A DNA stretch of 64,000 nucleotides, taken from positions 21,615-85,614 of the IMG/VR virus record IMGVR_UViG_3300011116_000416. One strand, given 5' to 3'. Positions 6,615 to 13,881 of the stretch are shown piece by piece. How positions within the stretch are numbered: position 1 is the first letter of the stretch; the number at the start of each line of letters is the position of its first letter. The position numbers were made by a program, and so were the translations under genes. The notes under the pieces were generated by a model. The model saw nothing but the letters and a program-made list of their open reading frames with translations, had not been told where the DNA came from and made no database searches. This DNA is from a virus.

Positions 6615-6688
6615 TGGAGCGTGTAGGGAGAATCGAACTCCCACTACAACCTTGGCAAGGTTGGGCACTACCATTATGCAACACACGC
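6615..6688 (-). tRNA. tRNA-Gly (GCC)
   Basis: Acceptor GCGTGTG/TACACGC, anticodon stem CAACC/GGTTG with loop TTGCCAA (anticodon GCC), T-arm GGGAG-TTCGATT-CTCCC. The 3' CCA is encoded. Only one base separates it from tRNA-Asp. Confidence 0.95.
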
Positions 6689-6692
6689 ATTG

Positions 6693-6764
6693 CTCCCCCT
6701 TCTGGACTCGAACCAGAAACCTTAGAGTTAACAGCTCTCTGCTCTGCCATTGAGCTAAAGGGGA
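6693..6764 (-). tRNA. tRNA-Asn (GUU)
   Basis: Acceptor TCCCCTT/AGGGGGA with one G-T pair, D-arm GCTC/GAGC, anticodon loop CTGTTAA (anticodon GTT), T-arm TCTGG-TTCGAGT-CCAGA. CCA is not encoded (G then CAAT). Confidence 0.93.
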
Positions 6765-6771
6765 ATGCTAG

Positions 6772-7014
6772 TTAAAGTGTGTAGCCACTGTTAGTTGCTC
6801 GCCATACAGACGGAGCATGATTCTCTTCTACAGCCAACTTGGTTGCTTCATCTTCATACAATCTTAGAACATGGATGCAATCATCTGCCCCTTGCTCCCA
6901 TCCAGCATCTTCTTCTGCAGTTGTTGGTAATCCATCGTGGATAGCACAAACAGCAGGACCACAGAATCCAAGGCTAATGCCTTCCTGTAGCCATTCGTCA
7001 AACGACTTTTCCAT
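6772..7014 (-). CDS. Hypothetical acidic protein, 80 aa
   Basis: An acidic protein with SFDEWLQEGISLGFCGPAVC near the N-terminus and two further features: TTAEEDAGWEQGADDC and a C-terminal HAPSVWRATNSGYTL. I recall similar small proteins in actinophages but no assigned function. Start at 7014 is supported by AAAGGGG 7 nt upstream. It is driven by the strong promoter at 7042-7070, which probably also transcribes the tRNA cluster immediately downstream. Confidence 0.75.
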   Translation of the reverse strand: MEKSFDEWLQEGISLGFCGPAVCAIHDGLPTTAEEDAGWEQGADDCIHVLRLYEDEATKLAVEENHAPSVWRATNSGYTL

Positions 7015-7018
7015 AGAA

Positions 7019-7065
7019 AAACCCCTTTCAGGTCTATATCAATTATAGGGCACCAAAAGGGGTTT
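7019..7065 (-). terminator. 10-bp inverted repeat spanning a promoter; terminator and SD occluder
   Basis: AAACCCCTTT (7019-7028) and AAAGGGGTTT (7056-7065) are perfect inverted repeats around a 27-nt loop that contains the -10 box. In read-through RNA the second arm is followed by U residues, so it can act as a terminator. That same arm is the SD (AGGGG) of the next gene, so read-through RNA would also mask it. Confidence 0.6.
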
Positions 7066-7070
7066 GTCAA
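7042..7070 (-). promoter_or_regulatory. Consensus sigma70 promoter before tRNA operon
   Basis: TTGACA (7065-7070), a 17-nt spacer and TATAAT (7042-7047) on the minus strand are an exact match to the sigma70 consensus. Expected start near 7035. It would drive the 80-aa gene and the four tRNAs. Confidence 0.9.
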
Positions 7071-7071
7071 G

Positions 7072-7368
7072 TTATTTCTTAGATGTGCTAGATGTTTGTT
7101 CATCTTTAGCAACATCTTTAAGAGCAACTGTCTGGCGGAAAGCAGCATCAATCTCATTACGAGATAGTTTGCCATCTTCCAGGAATGCTAGGGATAGTAG
7201 TTCTACTACCTTGGCTACCGCCAAAATACCACCCATAACAGCACTGAACCAAACTGGGATATCAATTCCGCTTACACCGCTTGCAACGGTACCAGCACCA
7301 ACTACTCCAAGTGCCGATGCAACGAAAGTTGCAACGATACGCATAAGGACATTACCGAATGTTTTCAT
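7072..7368 (-). CDS. Holin-like membrane protein, 98 aa
   Basis: Two hydrophobic segments (about residues 9-32, IVATFVASALGVVGAGTV, and 36-62, IPVWFSAVMGGILAVAKVVE) are followed by a charged, helical tail (LSRNEIDAAFRQTVALKDV). The second half looks like annotated holins of actinophages. It directly follows another small membrane protein (TAATG overlap) and has a strong AAGGAGG SD. With the genes on either side it forms a membrane-protein cassette next to the peptidase. A holin or antiholin role is inferred from topology and position. Confidence 0.65.
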   Translation of the reverse strand: MKTFGNVLMRIVATFVASALGVVGAGTVASGVSGIDIPVWFSAVMGGILAVAKVVELLSLAFLEDGKLSRNEIDAAFRQTVALKDVAKDEQTSSTSKK

Positions 7369-7547
7369 TAGTCTTCCTCCTTATCTTTAGGGTTTCTGAG
7401 TCTATAGGTCAAAGCCCACAATACAGTGCTACCAAGAATACAGTAGCCTACAACAGTTTTTGCTGAACCTTCAAGAACAATCCAGGCAACAAACATACCA
7501 AGAAGTGTCCATAGTTGGTTAATCATATCACTCAAAAAATCTTTCAT
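7368..7547 (-). CDS. Small membrane protein, 59 aa
   Basis: A 59-codon frame between two TAATG junctions. Two hydrophobic helices (about residues 12-26, LWTLLGMFVAWIVLE, and 31-47, TVVGYCILGSTVLWAL) with a short loop and a charged C-terminus (RLRNPKDKEED) give a hairpin topology typical of small holins or antiholins. The end of its own coding sequence supplies the AAGGAGG SD for the next gene. Confidence 0.75.
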   Translation of the reverse strand: MKDFLSDMINQLWTLLGMFVAWIVLEGSAKTVVGYCILGSTVLWALTYRLRNPKDKEED

Positions 7548-7813
7548 TATGTTCTCCTTCTAGCAGAACCAGACGATGCCGAAGCACTTGCCGCAGCAGC
7601 TGCTTGTGTAGCCATAGCCGCTGCCTGTGTTGCAATCTGTGTAACGATAATTGCTGATACCACAACCTTTTGTGCTTTTTCACGAACTGCTGGTGGTAGG
7701 TCAGCACCGATATTATTCAGAGCATTTAATGCATCAGCAAGCCCTTCAAATACCGCCCCCACTAGTGGGATGTCTGCGACTGGGTTAGTCCCAAACTCCT
7801 TGGGGGGAATTAT
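7547..7813 (-). CDS. -1 frame extension ORF with C-terminal membrane helix (88 codons)
   Basis: This open frame continues the secreted PA14 gene if the ribosome slips -1 at 7813-7819. It encodes an N-terminal linker (IPPKEFGTNPVADIPL), an amphipathic region (FEGLADALNALNNIG), then a long hydrophobic/alanine-rich segment (VVVSAIIVTQIATQAAAMA) and a basic end (SARRRT), the layout of a C-terminal membrane anchor. The only start codon within it is a GTG at 7762 with no SD, so independent translation looks weak. It ends TAATG with the next gene. Confidence 0.6.
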   Translation of the reverse strand: MIPPKEFGTNPVADIPLVGAVFEGLADALNALNNIGADLPPAVREKAQKVVVSAIIVTQIATQAAAMATQAAAAASASASSGSARRRT

Positions 7814-9261
7814 TTTGGGTCTGGTACAAATGTTGGTCTAGGAACATATGCTCCATCTGCCATCGGTCTATTCGTCACCTTCTTCGGCTTTCTTTTATCC
7901 TTTGCTGTTGGCTTAGGAATGTTTGCTAAATCTAATTTTGCTTGAGCCAATTGTGCCTCTAATTCATCTACACGATTAACGGCACTCTGAATACCAGCAA
8001 ATGTACTGGCATATTCTGCTTTTAGGTCTCTTAGATTTGCATCTTTAATAGCCTTATCATCACTTCTGAATTGCCATTCATTTTCTGCGTTATTCATTAT
8101 TGTCTCAAATTGTTCTAGTGTATTTCGTTTACTTGCAAGGTCTCCACTCAATGAAACATAAGTTAGCCATTTGCCATCATAAACATTTTCTGCAATGATG
8201 TATGTATTATATTTTTGTTCTTCTACAGCTACTGCAGCAACGAAAGCCGCTGTCTTCTGGTCTAGAACTACTTTCTTTGCAGGGTCTTTTACCCAAGTAG
8301 CAGCAGCATCTTGAGTAAAGAATGAAGTAGGAGCCACTGCCCATTGACCACCTTGTGGCTGATAGTTCAAAGTAGAACATGCACCGCCAGTCCACTCATA
8401 GAACCAAGCGTCAATAGTGTAAGATTTACCACCAGTAAAAGAGAATACACCAGTTGAGTTAGCCCCACAACCTTTCAACGACCAGTCATTAATAATTTGC
8501 TGACCATTAATTTTCATGTAAAAACCATCATCAGCAGGTGCCTGAAAATAAACTTTTGTTGTTGTTGGGTATGTAATGTATCCACGATAATTAAGCATAA
8601 TGTAGTCACCACCACAACCAAAAATACTTCCGCTACCCCAGTTAGCGTTAATGTTGCTTACCGTAACTGTTTTACACTTTGTATATACAACATCAGAACG
8701 ACTTGGTGGATTGCCATTTCTATTAATACCAACATAGATATCGACAACCAGTCCTGGCTGAGTACCCTGACCACCTTCATTAATAAGTTGTGTATCATAA
8801 TTGTTTTGAGCAATATTCATTTCTACTTCTGCATTATCTGCATTAGCCTGTGCAACAAGATAATCATTGTAAGTATTATCTACCACATCAGCGGCTGCAT
8901 TAACATCGACAATTGCTACAGATACTAATTGCTCTGCTTCCTGAACCTGTGCATACCAAGAGTCATAATCACCCTTTTTAGACAAATAATCTGATGAAGC
9001 AATGTCTAATGCTTCTTGTGCTTCTGTAGCCGCTGTCTGGGCTGAGTTAATCAATACCGCTTGGTCATTAGACGAATTTGTCCAGCTATCTAAATTTGCC
9101 TGAGCAGCATTAAGTTGATTTTGTAGGTCTGCAATCTTTGCTTGTGCATCTGCTACCTTGCGATTATAGTCATCTGTTGTGTCTGCATACGCTAAAGGTG
9201 TTGCAATCATAAACAAACAGGATAGGGCTAATCCTACTGTAAATTTAAAAATTTTTTTCAT
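7810..9261 (-). CDS. Secreted coiled-coil protein with PA14-like domain, 483 aa
   Basis: A signal peptide (about residues 1-26: KK, hydrophobic core, cleavage near PLAYA-D) is followed by a coiled coil (about 27-160). Next is a beta-rich domain (about 168-320) with PA14-like elements such as APADDGFYMKINGQ and YTIDAWFYEWTGG, then a second coiled coil (about 330-455) and a basic linker (KDKRKPKKV). PA14 domains bind carbohydrates or sit in surface adhesins and toxins. A signal peptide is rare on phage virion proteins, so this product may reach the host envelope or exterior. Start supported by TAGGAG. Its stop lies on a slippery heptamer. Placed between terminase and lysis genes. Function unproven. 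Confidence 0.75.
   Translation of the reverse strand: MKKIFKFTVGLALSCLFMIATPLAYADTTDDYNRKVADAQAKIADLQNQLNAAQANLDSWTNSSNDQAVLINSAQTAATEAQEALDIASSDYLSKKGDYDSWYAQVQEAEQLVSVAIVDVNAAADVVDNTYNDYLVAQANADNAEVEMNIAQNNYDTQLINEGGQGTQPGLVVDIYVGINRNGNPPSRSDVVYTKCKTVTVSNINANWGSGSIFGCGGDYIMLNYRGYITYPTTTKVYFQAPADDGFYMKINGQQIINDWSLKGCGANSTGVFSFTGGKSYTIDAWFYEWTGGACSTLNYQPQGGQWAVAPTSFFTQDAAATWVKDPAKKVVLDQKTAAFVAAVAVEEQKYNTYIIAENVYDGKWLTYVSLSGDLASKRNTLEQFETIMNNAENEWQFRSDDKAIKDANLRDLKAEYASTFAGIQSAVNRVDELEAQLAQAKLDLANIPKPTAKDKRKPKKVTNRPMADGAYVPRPTFVPDPK
7813..7819 (-). other. Candidate -1 ribosomal frameshift site
   Basis: On the minus strand the heptamer C-CCA-AAA sits in frame at the last two sense codons, directly before the TAA stop (7810-7812). 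It fits the X-XXY-YYZ rule. Downstream, TGGG-ACTAA-CCCA, the palindrome CCCACTAGTGGG and a C6/G5 pairing could form a stimulatory hairpin or pseudoknot. Confidence 0.6.
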
Positions 9262-9273
9262 GGGGTTCTCCTA

Positions 9274-9304
9274 GTCAGAGGCATCTGACAAGACTATTAT
9301 ACCA
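9274..9304 (-). promoter_or_regulatory. Promoter and 5' hairpin of PA14 gene
   Basis: TGG-TATAAT (TATAAT at 9296-9301) precedes a predicted start near 9289. The first bases of the RNA form GTCAGA-TGCC-TCTGAC (9274-9289), a 6-bp hairpin at the very 5' end, which often stabilises mRNA. The SD TAGGAG follows directly. Confidence 0.65.
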
Positions 9305-9306
9305 TT

Positions 9307-9471
9307 CTATTCGTAAGAAAGGTTATCGTTCTTTTTGCTTGGAGCCATTCGAGTTTGATTTTGATATCTATTTTGGCTCATTTTGTATTGACTGCGTAAC
9401 AGATTTCGTGGTCTTCGTAGATGCCAGTGCTGGCTTTTACGATGGTGAAATGGTGTCACGTTATTAGCCAT
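9307..9471 (-). CDS. Small basic protein, 54 aa
   Basis: A 54-codon frame with GGAG four bases before the ATG and its own extended -10 promoter 17 nt upstream. It is very rich in Arg, Lys, His, Gln and Asn (HHRKSQHWHLRRPRN) with no hydrophobic segment, so it probably binds nucleic acid or is partly disordered. It lies just downstream of the large terminase. No family recognised. Confidence 0.65.
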   Translation of the reverse strand: MANNVTPFHHRKSQHWHLRRPRNLLRSQYKMSQNRYQNQTRMAPSKKNDNLSYE

Positions 9472-9487
9472 GTTGCTCCATGACTTT

Positions 9488-9496
9488 ATTATATCA
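9488..9496 (-). promoter_or_regulatory. Extended -10 promoter for 54-aa basic protein
   Basis: TGA-TATAAT on the minus strand (TATAAT at 9488-9493), just downstream of the terminase stop codon. The predicted leader is about 10 nt, enough for GGAG and spacing. Confidence 0.65.
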
Positions 9497-11293
9497 TTAC
9501 ATTATATTAATGTTGAACTGTTTGAAATAGGCATCCAAGTCTTTTTGTTCTGGTCTATTTCTTTCAATGATTGAACGCTTATCCCATTCGTGCATATCTT
9601 CAACTTTTCTATCCCTAAAGGTATGTATTTCTACCATTTGATTTTGGTTTCTAGGTGTGTGAGATATTGCACCAAAAATTGCACCACAGACAGCATCTGC
9701 CAAGTCTTTTGATGATTTACGAGGGTGGTCAACACGATTACCCTTCATAATCTTAAGTTCTGTTAGTTCGTGAAATAGCAGTTCGATTGCTGGCATTACT
9801 AGACGCTCTTCATAAATAAGCATAGCCATATCTTCATAGTGCTTCTTTGCAACAGAAACAGTTTCGGTACGAATACCCACAGACTTTAGCTCATTCTGGA
9901 TATCAAATGACTGCCAGCGGTCAAAGCTTACCATACCGATATCAAAGCCCAGCCTACGCAGATTTTGAATCCATTGCTTCACTTCTGATAGGTTTACTGG
10001 ACCTTCAATGCGTGGCTCCCACCATACTACTGCATCTACTACTACGATAGGCATTACTTGTGAGTAGTCTTTAACTACCTGGACATTTACCCATTTTTCA
10101 ACGTGAGCAATAGCAACCGCACACTTGTCGTGCTTTTGTGCAAGGTCAGCATGGACAAAGTATTTCTTTTCTGGGTCAGGCTTAAAGGATTCTATAAAAC
10201 TCTTGTTTGTGTCAATTGGATTTACGACAGTCATACAGGCACGAACCTTGTCCTGTTGCTTGAAAAATGCGTCAGACATGTATGTTGGAATACAGGCAAA
10301 ACGCTGCATAGCATCGCCAAGGTCTGTATAAAAGGCTAGTTTAAAATCATCGATTTTACGAGTAGGATTGACCACCCATGTTGGTCTTTTAATGGCAAAC
10401 ATTCCTGGAAACTTGTAGGATAGAATATTGTCTTCTTCCCACTCAATCTCAAGGCTGTTGCCCTCAGCATCTTCGGGTAGGTCTGGATTCATAATAAACT
10501 TATGTTTCTTTACTATGACTTCTTTGTCTGCAATTACCTCGTCATATCTAGTCGAAATAAAGTCTCCAGGGTATCTAGGAAAGGATAGTAGGGCAACTTT
10601 GCCTAAATCTGGAAAACGGCTGTCTACGGAGGCACGGAAGGCTTTATAGATGTTGTCTGCGGTCTTTCCCTGCTCGTTTCCTGTGCCCACCTCTTGTGCA
10701 AAACCAGAAATCTCGTCCAGTACTGCCAAGATAAGGTTAAGACCCTCGTGAGACTCACGTTCTGAGTGACCAGAATAAACAGTAATAGCTTTATTAAACT
10801 CAATGCTGTCTACCTTGGCATAGTATTTACCAGCAAACCATGGGGACTTTTCTACCTTAGTTTTAAAGCCTTTAAAAAACACGTTCTTAGCCTGTTGTGC
10901 GTTAATAGCGATGTTAATAATATCGATGGCATCTCCAGATGGTTTGCCAAAATAGCGAGCAGGGTCTTTCAAACAAAGGAGTTTATAGACCACATAGCAA
11001 CAAGCCACAGTAGATACAAAGTCTTTACCAGAACCCTTACCAAGCTGTAGGATAACCTCATTCTTTGTGTATTTTGCATAATGCTTGCGACCAGCATCAT
11101 CACCCATTACCTCAATTAATTCTTCCAGTTTATAGATTTGGCTCATAGCCTCTACAATGTCATACTGAATATCTGATAGCCCTGGCTGACCCAAAAAGTC
11201 TTCGCCTTCAACAAATGTCTTTACGTCTACTGGCTTTTCTTCGAATACGTTACTCTTAAGTACCTCAATGAAATCATTGAACATCATGGACAA
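9497..11293 (-). CDS. terL: Terminase large subunit, 598 aa
   Basis: The N-terminal ATPase has Walker A QLGKGSGKD (residues about 83-91) and Walker B LILAVLDEIS (about 187-196). The nuclease half has an RNase-H-like first strand YFVHADLAQKHDKCAVAIAH and a late D/K-rich helix (SKDLADAVCGAI) supplying acidic metal ligands. It packages DNA through the portal and cuts concatemers. The start is ambiguous: TTG at 11293 lies 8-9 nt after GAGGT, while ATGs at 11287 and 11284 are further from it. The gene overlaps the small subunit by 20 bp. Its distance from the portal (about 35 kb) is notable. Confidence 0.95.
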   Translation of the reverse strand: MSMMFNDFIEVLKSNVFEEKPVDVKTFVEGEDFLGQPGLSDIQYDIVEAMSQIYKLEELIEVMGDDAGRKHYAKYTKNEVILQLGKGSGKDFVSTVACCYVVYKLLCLKDPARYFGKPSGDAIDIINIAINAQQAKNVFFKGFKTKVEKSPWFAGKYYAKVDSIEFNKAITVYSGHSERESHEGLNLILAVLDEISGFAQEVGTGNEQGKTADNIYKAFRASVDSRFPDLGKVALLSFPRYPGDFISTRYDEVIADKEVIVKKHKFIMNPDLPEDAEGNSLEIEWEEDNILSYKFPGMFAIKRPTWVVNPTRKIDDFKLAFYTDLGDAMQRFACIPTYMSDAFFKQQDKVRACMTVVNPIDTNKSFIESFKPDPEKKYFVHADLAQKHDKCAVAIAHVEKWVNVQVVKDYSQVMPIVVVDAVVWWEPRIEGPVNLSEVKQWIQNLRRLGFDIGMVSFDRWQSFDIQNELKSVGIRTETVSVAKKHYEDMAMLIYEERLVMPAIELLFHELTELKIMKGNRVDHPRKSSKDLADAVCGAIFGAISHTPRNQNQMVEIHTFRDRKVEDMHEWDKRSIIERNRPEQKDLDAYFKQFNINIM

Positions 11294-11810
11294 TTGTAAT
11301 TACCTCTTGTTCTTTTGATACCGCAGAAAGTCTACGCATAATCTCGTCTCGAATCTCTGGATACTCTGAAGCAACATCTCTTAAAATACCAACAAGAATA
11401 TCTTGCTTGCGTTCAATCTCTACCATCTCTTCTGCAAGTTCTTTATTTTCTAGCAAGCCAGCCTTTTGTAGCATATCAATACGCTTACTTTCAATATCTA
11501 AAACAAGTTTGATTGCACCAGTCTTAGCACCAAGATTTCCATTGGTCGTGGCATCGTCAATAACTTCGTATGCCTTGTTAATAAGTTTATTAAAGTGTGC
11601 GTCAGCACCTGCAAGAGCTTCTTTAGCTCTAGCACGAATAATAGAATTGTCTGCTGCAAGCTGCTTCCACTGATTGATATGAGAAACAACTTTATTTCTT
11701 GATAGCGAAAGTTCTTTAGAAATCTGAGTAGGCTCAACACCCTGGAGATACTTCTCCACAACTTTGTTCATCTCGTCAAGATGTTCAACCGTTAGGTCTT
11801 CAATCGACAT
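11274..11810 (-). CDS. Putative terminase small subunit, 178 aa
   Basis: Upstream of and overlapping terL. The N-terminal region holds a helix-turn-helix (KYLQGVEPTQISKELSLSRN, about residues 20-40) followed by long helices suited to oligomerisation (KEALAGADAHFNKLINKAYE) and an acidic C-terminus. Small terminase subunits recognise packaging sites through such HTH domains. I take the ATG at 11810 preceded by AGAAGGA rather than GTG at 11828. The call rests mainly on position plus HTH architecture. Confidence 0.7.
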   Translation of the reverse strand: MSIEDLTVEHLDEMNKVVEKYLQGVEPTQISKELSLSRNKVVSHINQWKQLAADNSIIRARAKEALAGADAHFNKLINKAYEVIDDATTNGNLGAKTGAIKLVLDIESKRIDMLQKAGLLENKELAEEMVEIERKQDILVGILRDVASEYPEIRDEIMRRLSAVSKEQEVITIVHDVQ

Positions 11811-12087
11811 TCTTTTTCCTTCTTCCACGCTTTGTTGGAATTCTCTTTATCCTGTTTGGATAAAATGAACGCCAAGATGAAGGCTTACCCTTATCCAACT
11901 CAAAGCAATCTATCCAAGAAACGCCTGTTTCGGTATTGGTCACAAGGCTATCAAATTGGAACTTTAAGCCATGTTCTCCATCTATTTTAATGATATCACC
12001 TTTGGAGATAGTAAAGTTGCCAAATTGCAACTGGTACTCTCTGCTAAACTTTGTGGTTTGTGGCTTGCTTGCCTTTACTTTTTTCAT
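11800..12087 (-). CDS. Small beta-rich hypothetical protein, 95 aa
   Basis: Basic ends (MKKVKASKPQTTKFSR and KRGRRKKNVD) flank a beta region (FGNFTISKGDIIKIDGEHG, KFQFDSLVTNTETGVSWIDC). It resembles small proteins I have seen near terminase genes of actinophages but I cannot name a function. Possibly an SH3-like nucleic-acid binder. Overlaps the small terminase by 11 bp. Confidence 0.65.
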   Translation of the reverse strand: MKKVKASKPQTTKFSREYQLQFGNFTISKGDIIKIDGEHGLKFQFDSLVTNTETGVSWIDCFELDKGKPSSWRSFYPNRIKRIPTKRGRRKKNVD

Positions 12088-12239
12088 CTCTTAGACTTCC
12101 TTAATCCAAACTTGGCTAGATATACATAGATTGTTTCTACGCTGGCTCCGCATTCTTTAGCGATTTCCTCTGCACTCTTCTTGTCTATCCAATAACGTTT
12201 GCGTAGCCATGCTTCATTAGTGTAAAACTTATTTGCCAT
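12084..12239 (-). CDS. HTH DNA-binding protein, 51 aa
   Basis: A minimal homeodomain-like helix-turn-helix: NEAWLRKRYWIDKKSAEEIA then CGASVETIYVYLAKFGL and a basic tail RKSKR. I place the start at the ATG at 12239, with GGAGGGT just upstream and a TAATG overlap with the resolvase, instead of the longer frame from 12281. Could act as a regulator or small DNA-binding adaptor next to the terminase genes. Confidence 0.7.
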   Translation of the reverse strand: MANKFYTNEAWLRKRYWIDKKSAEEIAKECGASVETIYVYLAKFGLRKSKR

Positions 12240-12805
12240 TAGTACCCTCCAAATGCCTTGGTCCAGTTGTGAATAGCCCAATGCCCAATGGCACAGGCAT
12301 CGGCAACATCATCATCTACCAAGTGTTTATCATAGTTTATATTAACAAAGTTTATTGTTCTTTGCTTGCGAATATTTCGTTCCTCATTTTTAAGCCAGGA
12401 GTTCGACTTCTTAGGGTTGTCTTTCATAATCTGAAGTTTTTCTTCCTTAGTTAGTTTCTTGTTGCCAATAAAGTTTTGCCAAGTTATTGGGGATACAGAG
12501 CCTATGTGCTTTACCCCAGACATAGATGCAGCCCCAAGAAGTGCTCCCTGGACCATAGCCAATTGTGCAGCAGTCTTTGGACTGTTCATAAATACTGTAT
12601 GTTCTATTACAATTGTGTCAAAGTCAAAGTTGTCAAAGAACTGTTTTGTTTTCTTGGCTGCATCCATAACTTTTTCATATGTGCTTGCACCCTCAAACTT
12701 AATCTTGCCACAAGCAGTTATCTTACCATTGTCAAATATTGCAAAGGCTAGGCTGTTAGTGCTAGCATCAATAGCACAGAATTTTTTAGAGTTCAATTTT
12801 ACCAT
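12239..12805 (-). CDS. RuvC-like Holliday junction resolvase, 188 aa
   Basis: An RNase H fold with the RuvC order of acidic residues: D in CAIDASTNSLAFAIFD (about 13), E in DTIVIEHTVF (about 67) and a C-terminal DDDVADACAIGHW (about 165-177) giving the last pair of aspartates. A central basic helical segment (KKSNSWLKNEERNIRKQR) would contact DNA. It likely resolves branched intermediates of recombination-dependent replication before packaging, consistent with its place between replication and terminase genes. Confidence 0.85.
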   Translation of the reverse strand: MVKLNSKKFCAIDASTNSLAFAIFDNGKITACGKIKFEGASTYEKVMDAAKKTKQFFDNFDFDTIVIEHTVFMNSPKTAAQLAMVQGALLGAASMSGVKHIGSVSPITWQNFIGNKKLTKEEKLQIMKDNPKKSNSWLKNEERNIRKQRTINFVNINYDKHLVDDDVADACAIGHWAIHNWTKAFGGY

Positions 12806-13082
12806 TTACAATACCTCTAATTTCTTTAAGAGCATTTTTGACTTCATCTGGAACTACCTCACAAGACTGACAAACAGTTTCTTCTGTATAGATAGACAAT
12901 TGCTTGCCACAGTTTTTGCAAAGTCTAACCTTGCCAATACGCTTCTTAATCTTATTCTTTAAATATTTTTCTGCAATTTTTTGTTTTGTTGCTTGCTCCC
13001 TGCATTCAGCAGAGCAGTATATCTGATAAGATAATGTAGTTTCAAACTGATGGTCGCACCAGCTACAGTGTTTGGTTTTCAT
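12786..13082 (-). CDS. Double zinc-ribbon protein, 98 aa
   Basis: Two zinc-binding units: CSWCDHQFETTLSYQIYCSAEC (C-x2-C...C-x3-C) and CKNCGKQLSIYTEETVCQSC, joined by a strongly basic linker (KYLKNKIKKRIGK). Probably binds nucleic acid. It overlaps the Cas4-like gene upstream and the resolvase downstream by about 20 bp each, so it belongs to the recombination operon. Confidence 0.75.
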   Translation of the reverse strand: MKTKHCSWCDHQFETTLSYQIYCSAECREQATKQKIAEKYLKNKIKKRIGKVRLCKNCGKQLSIYTEETVCQSCEVVPDEVKNALKEIRGIVNGKIEL

Positions 13083-13881
13083 CTAACGGCTCCAGAGAAT
13101 TTAGTTTTATCTCTCCAGAACCAGCAGACTCACAGGCTTCCTTAATTGGACATACCTTGCAAATCTTTGAATTAGAACGATAGTTCTTCGTAGGCAAGGT
13201 TTTGTCTTCCCATGCTTTACGAACCTGTCGCATCCATTCAAATGTGTTCTCTACCCACTCATACATGTACTGATTTAGTTCAACAGGGAACACCAACAAT
13301 TCGTGGTTATTCTTGTTTTCATAAATTAGTACAGCTTTGCTCTTGTTCAAAATCTTCATATAGATAAGCAACTGAACTAGGTGTCCAGTTTTTGGCTTGC
13401 CAGCAGCTTTTCTATACTCAAAGCCCTCGTGAGGCATTGTCTTGATTTCTCCAAGTAACTCTTTTTCATCCCAGTTTAGAATAACGTCACCAAATCCGAA
13501 GATTGGTGGGTCATTATATGTCACCTTAAATTCAGAATCAACTAGAAGTCCTGGTACGTTTGCCATTGCTTCCTGTATTCTTTCATGTGACTTAGTTCCA
13601 GCTGTCATATTTGCAGCACCATAGGCATCAGCATTGTCTGTAAATACCGCACCCTCAAACGCAAGATACCAGTATCTAGGACACTCACCAAACGCATAAG
13701 CGATTGTGCTAGGTGCAAACGACTTCTTCTGCTGGAACTTGTCTACACGATTAACTGTGTATCCAGAATTAATTTTTGCAATCAGTTCTTCTTTGTTCAA
13801 GAAAGATGGTTTTGATTCTGGATTAGATTCTACTTTCTTAAGCATAACCTGATTTAATAAGTTTTTAGCCATAGTAGCCAC
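13063..13881 (-). CDS. Cas4/RecB-like PD-(D/E)XK nuclease, 272 aa
   Basis: The nuclease core has PIFGFGDVILN (Asp ligand), ELLGEIKTM (E-x-K) and HLVQLLIYMKIL (the Q motif). One cysteine upstream (GECPRYWY) plus three near the C-terminus (KICKVCPIKEAC) match the four ligands of the Fe-S cluster in Cas4 and AddB-type nucleases. It probably resects DNA ends for recombination; no CRISPR array or cas1/cas2 is present, so a role in spacer acquisition is not supported. Start may be GTG at 13881 (TAGTG overlap) or ATG at 13872. Confidence 0.85.
   Translation of the reverse strand: MATMAKNLLNQVMLKKVESNPESKPSFLNKEELIAKINSGYTVNRVDKFQQKKSFAPSTIAYAFGECPRYWYLAFEGAVFTDNADAYGAANMTAGTKSHERIQEAMANVPGLLVDSEFKVTYNDPPIFGFGDVILNWDEKELLGEIKTMPHEGFEYRKAAGKPKTGHLVQLLIYMKILNKSKAVLIYENKNNHELLVFPVELNQYMYEWVENTFEWMRQVRKAWEDKTLPTKNYRSNSKICKVCPIKEACESAGSGEIKLNSLEPLDENQTL

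Noticed and set aside
13063-13881. Cas4-like gene as a sign of a CRISPR system
   Set aside because: No repeat array, cas1 or cas2 in the window; phage Cas4-like nucleases usually serve recombination.
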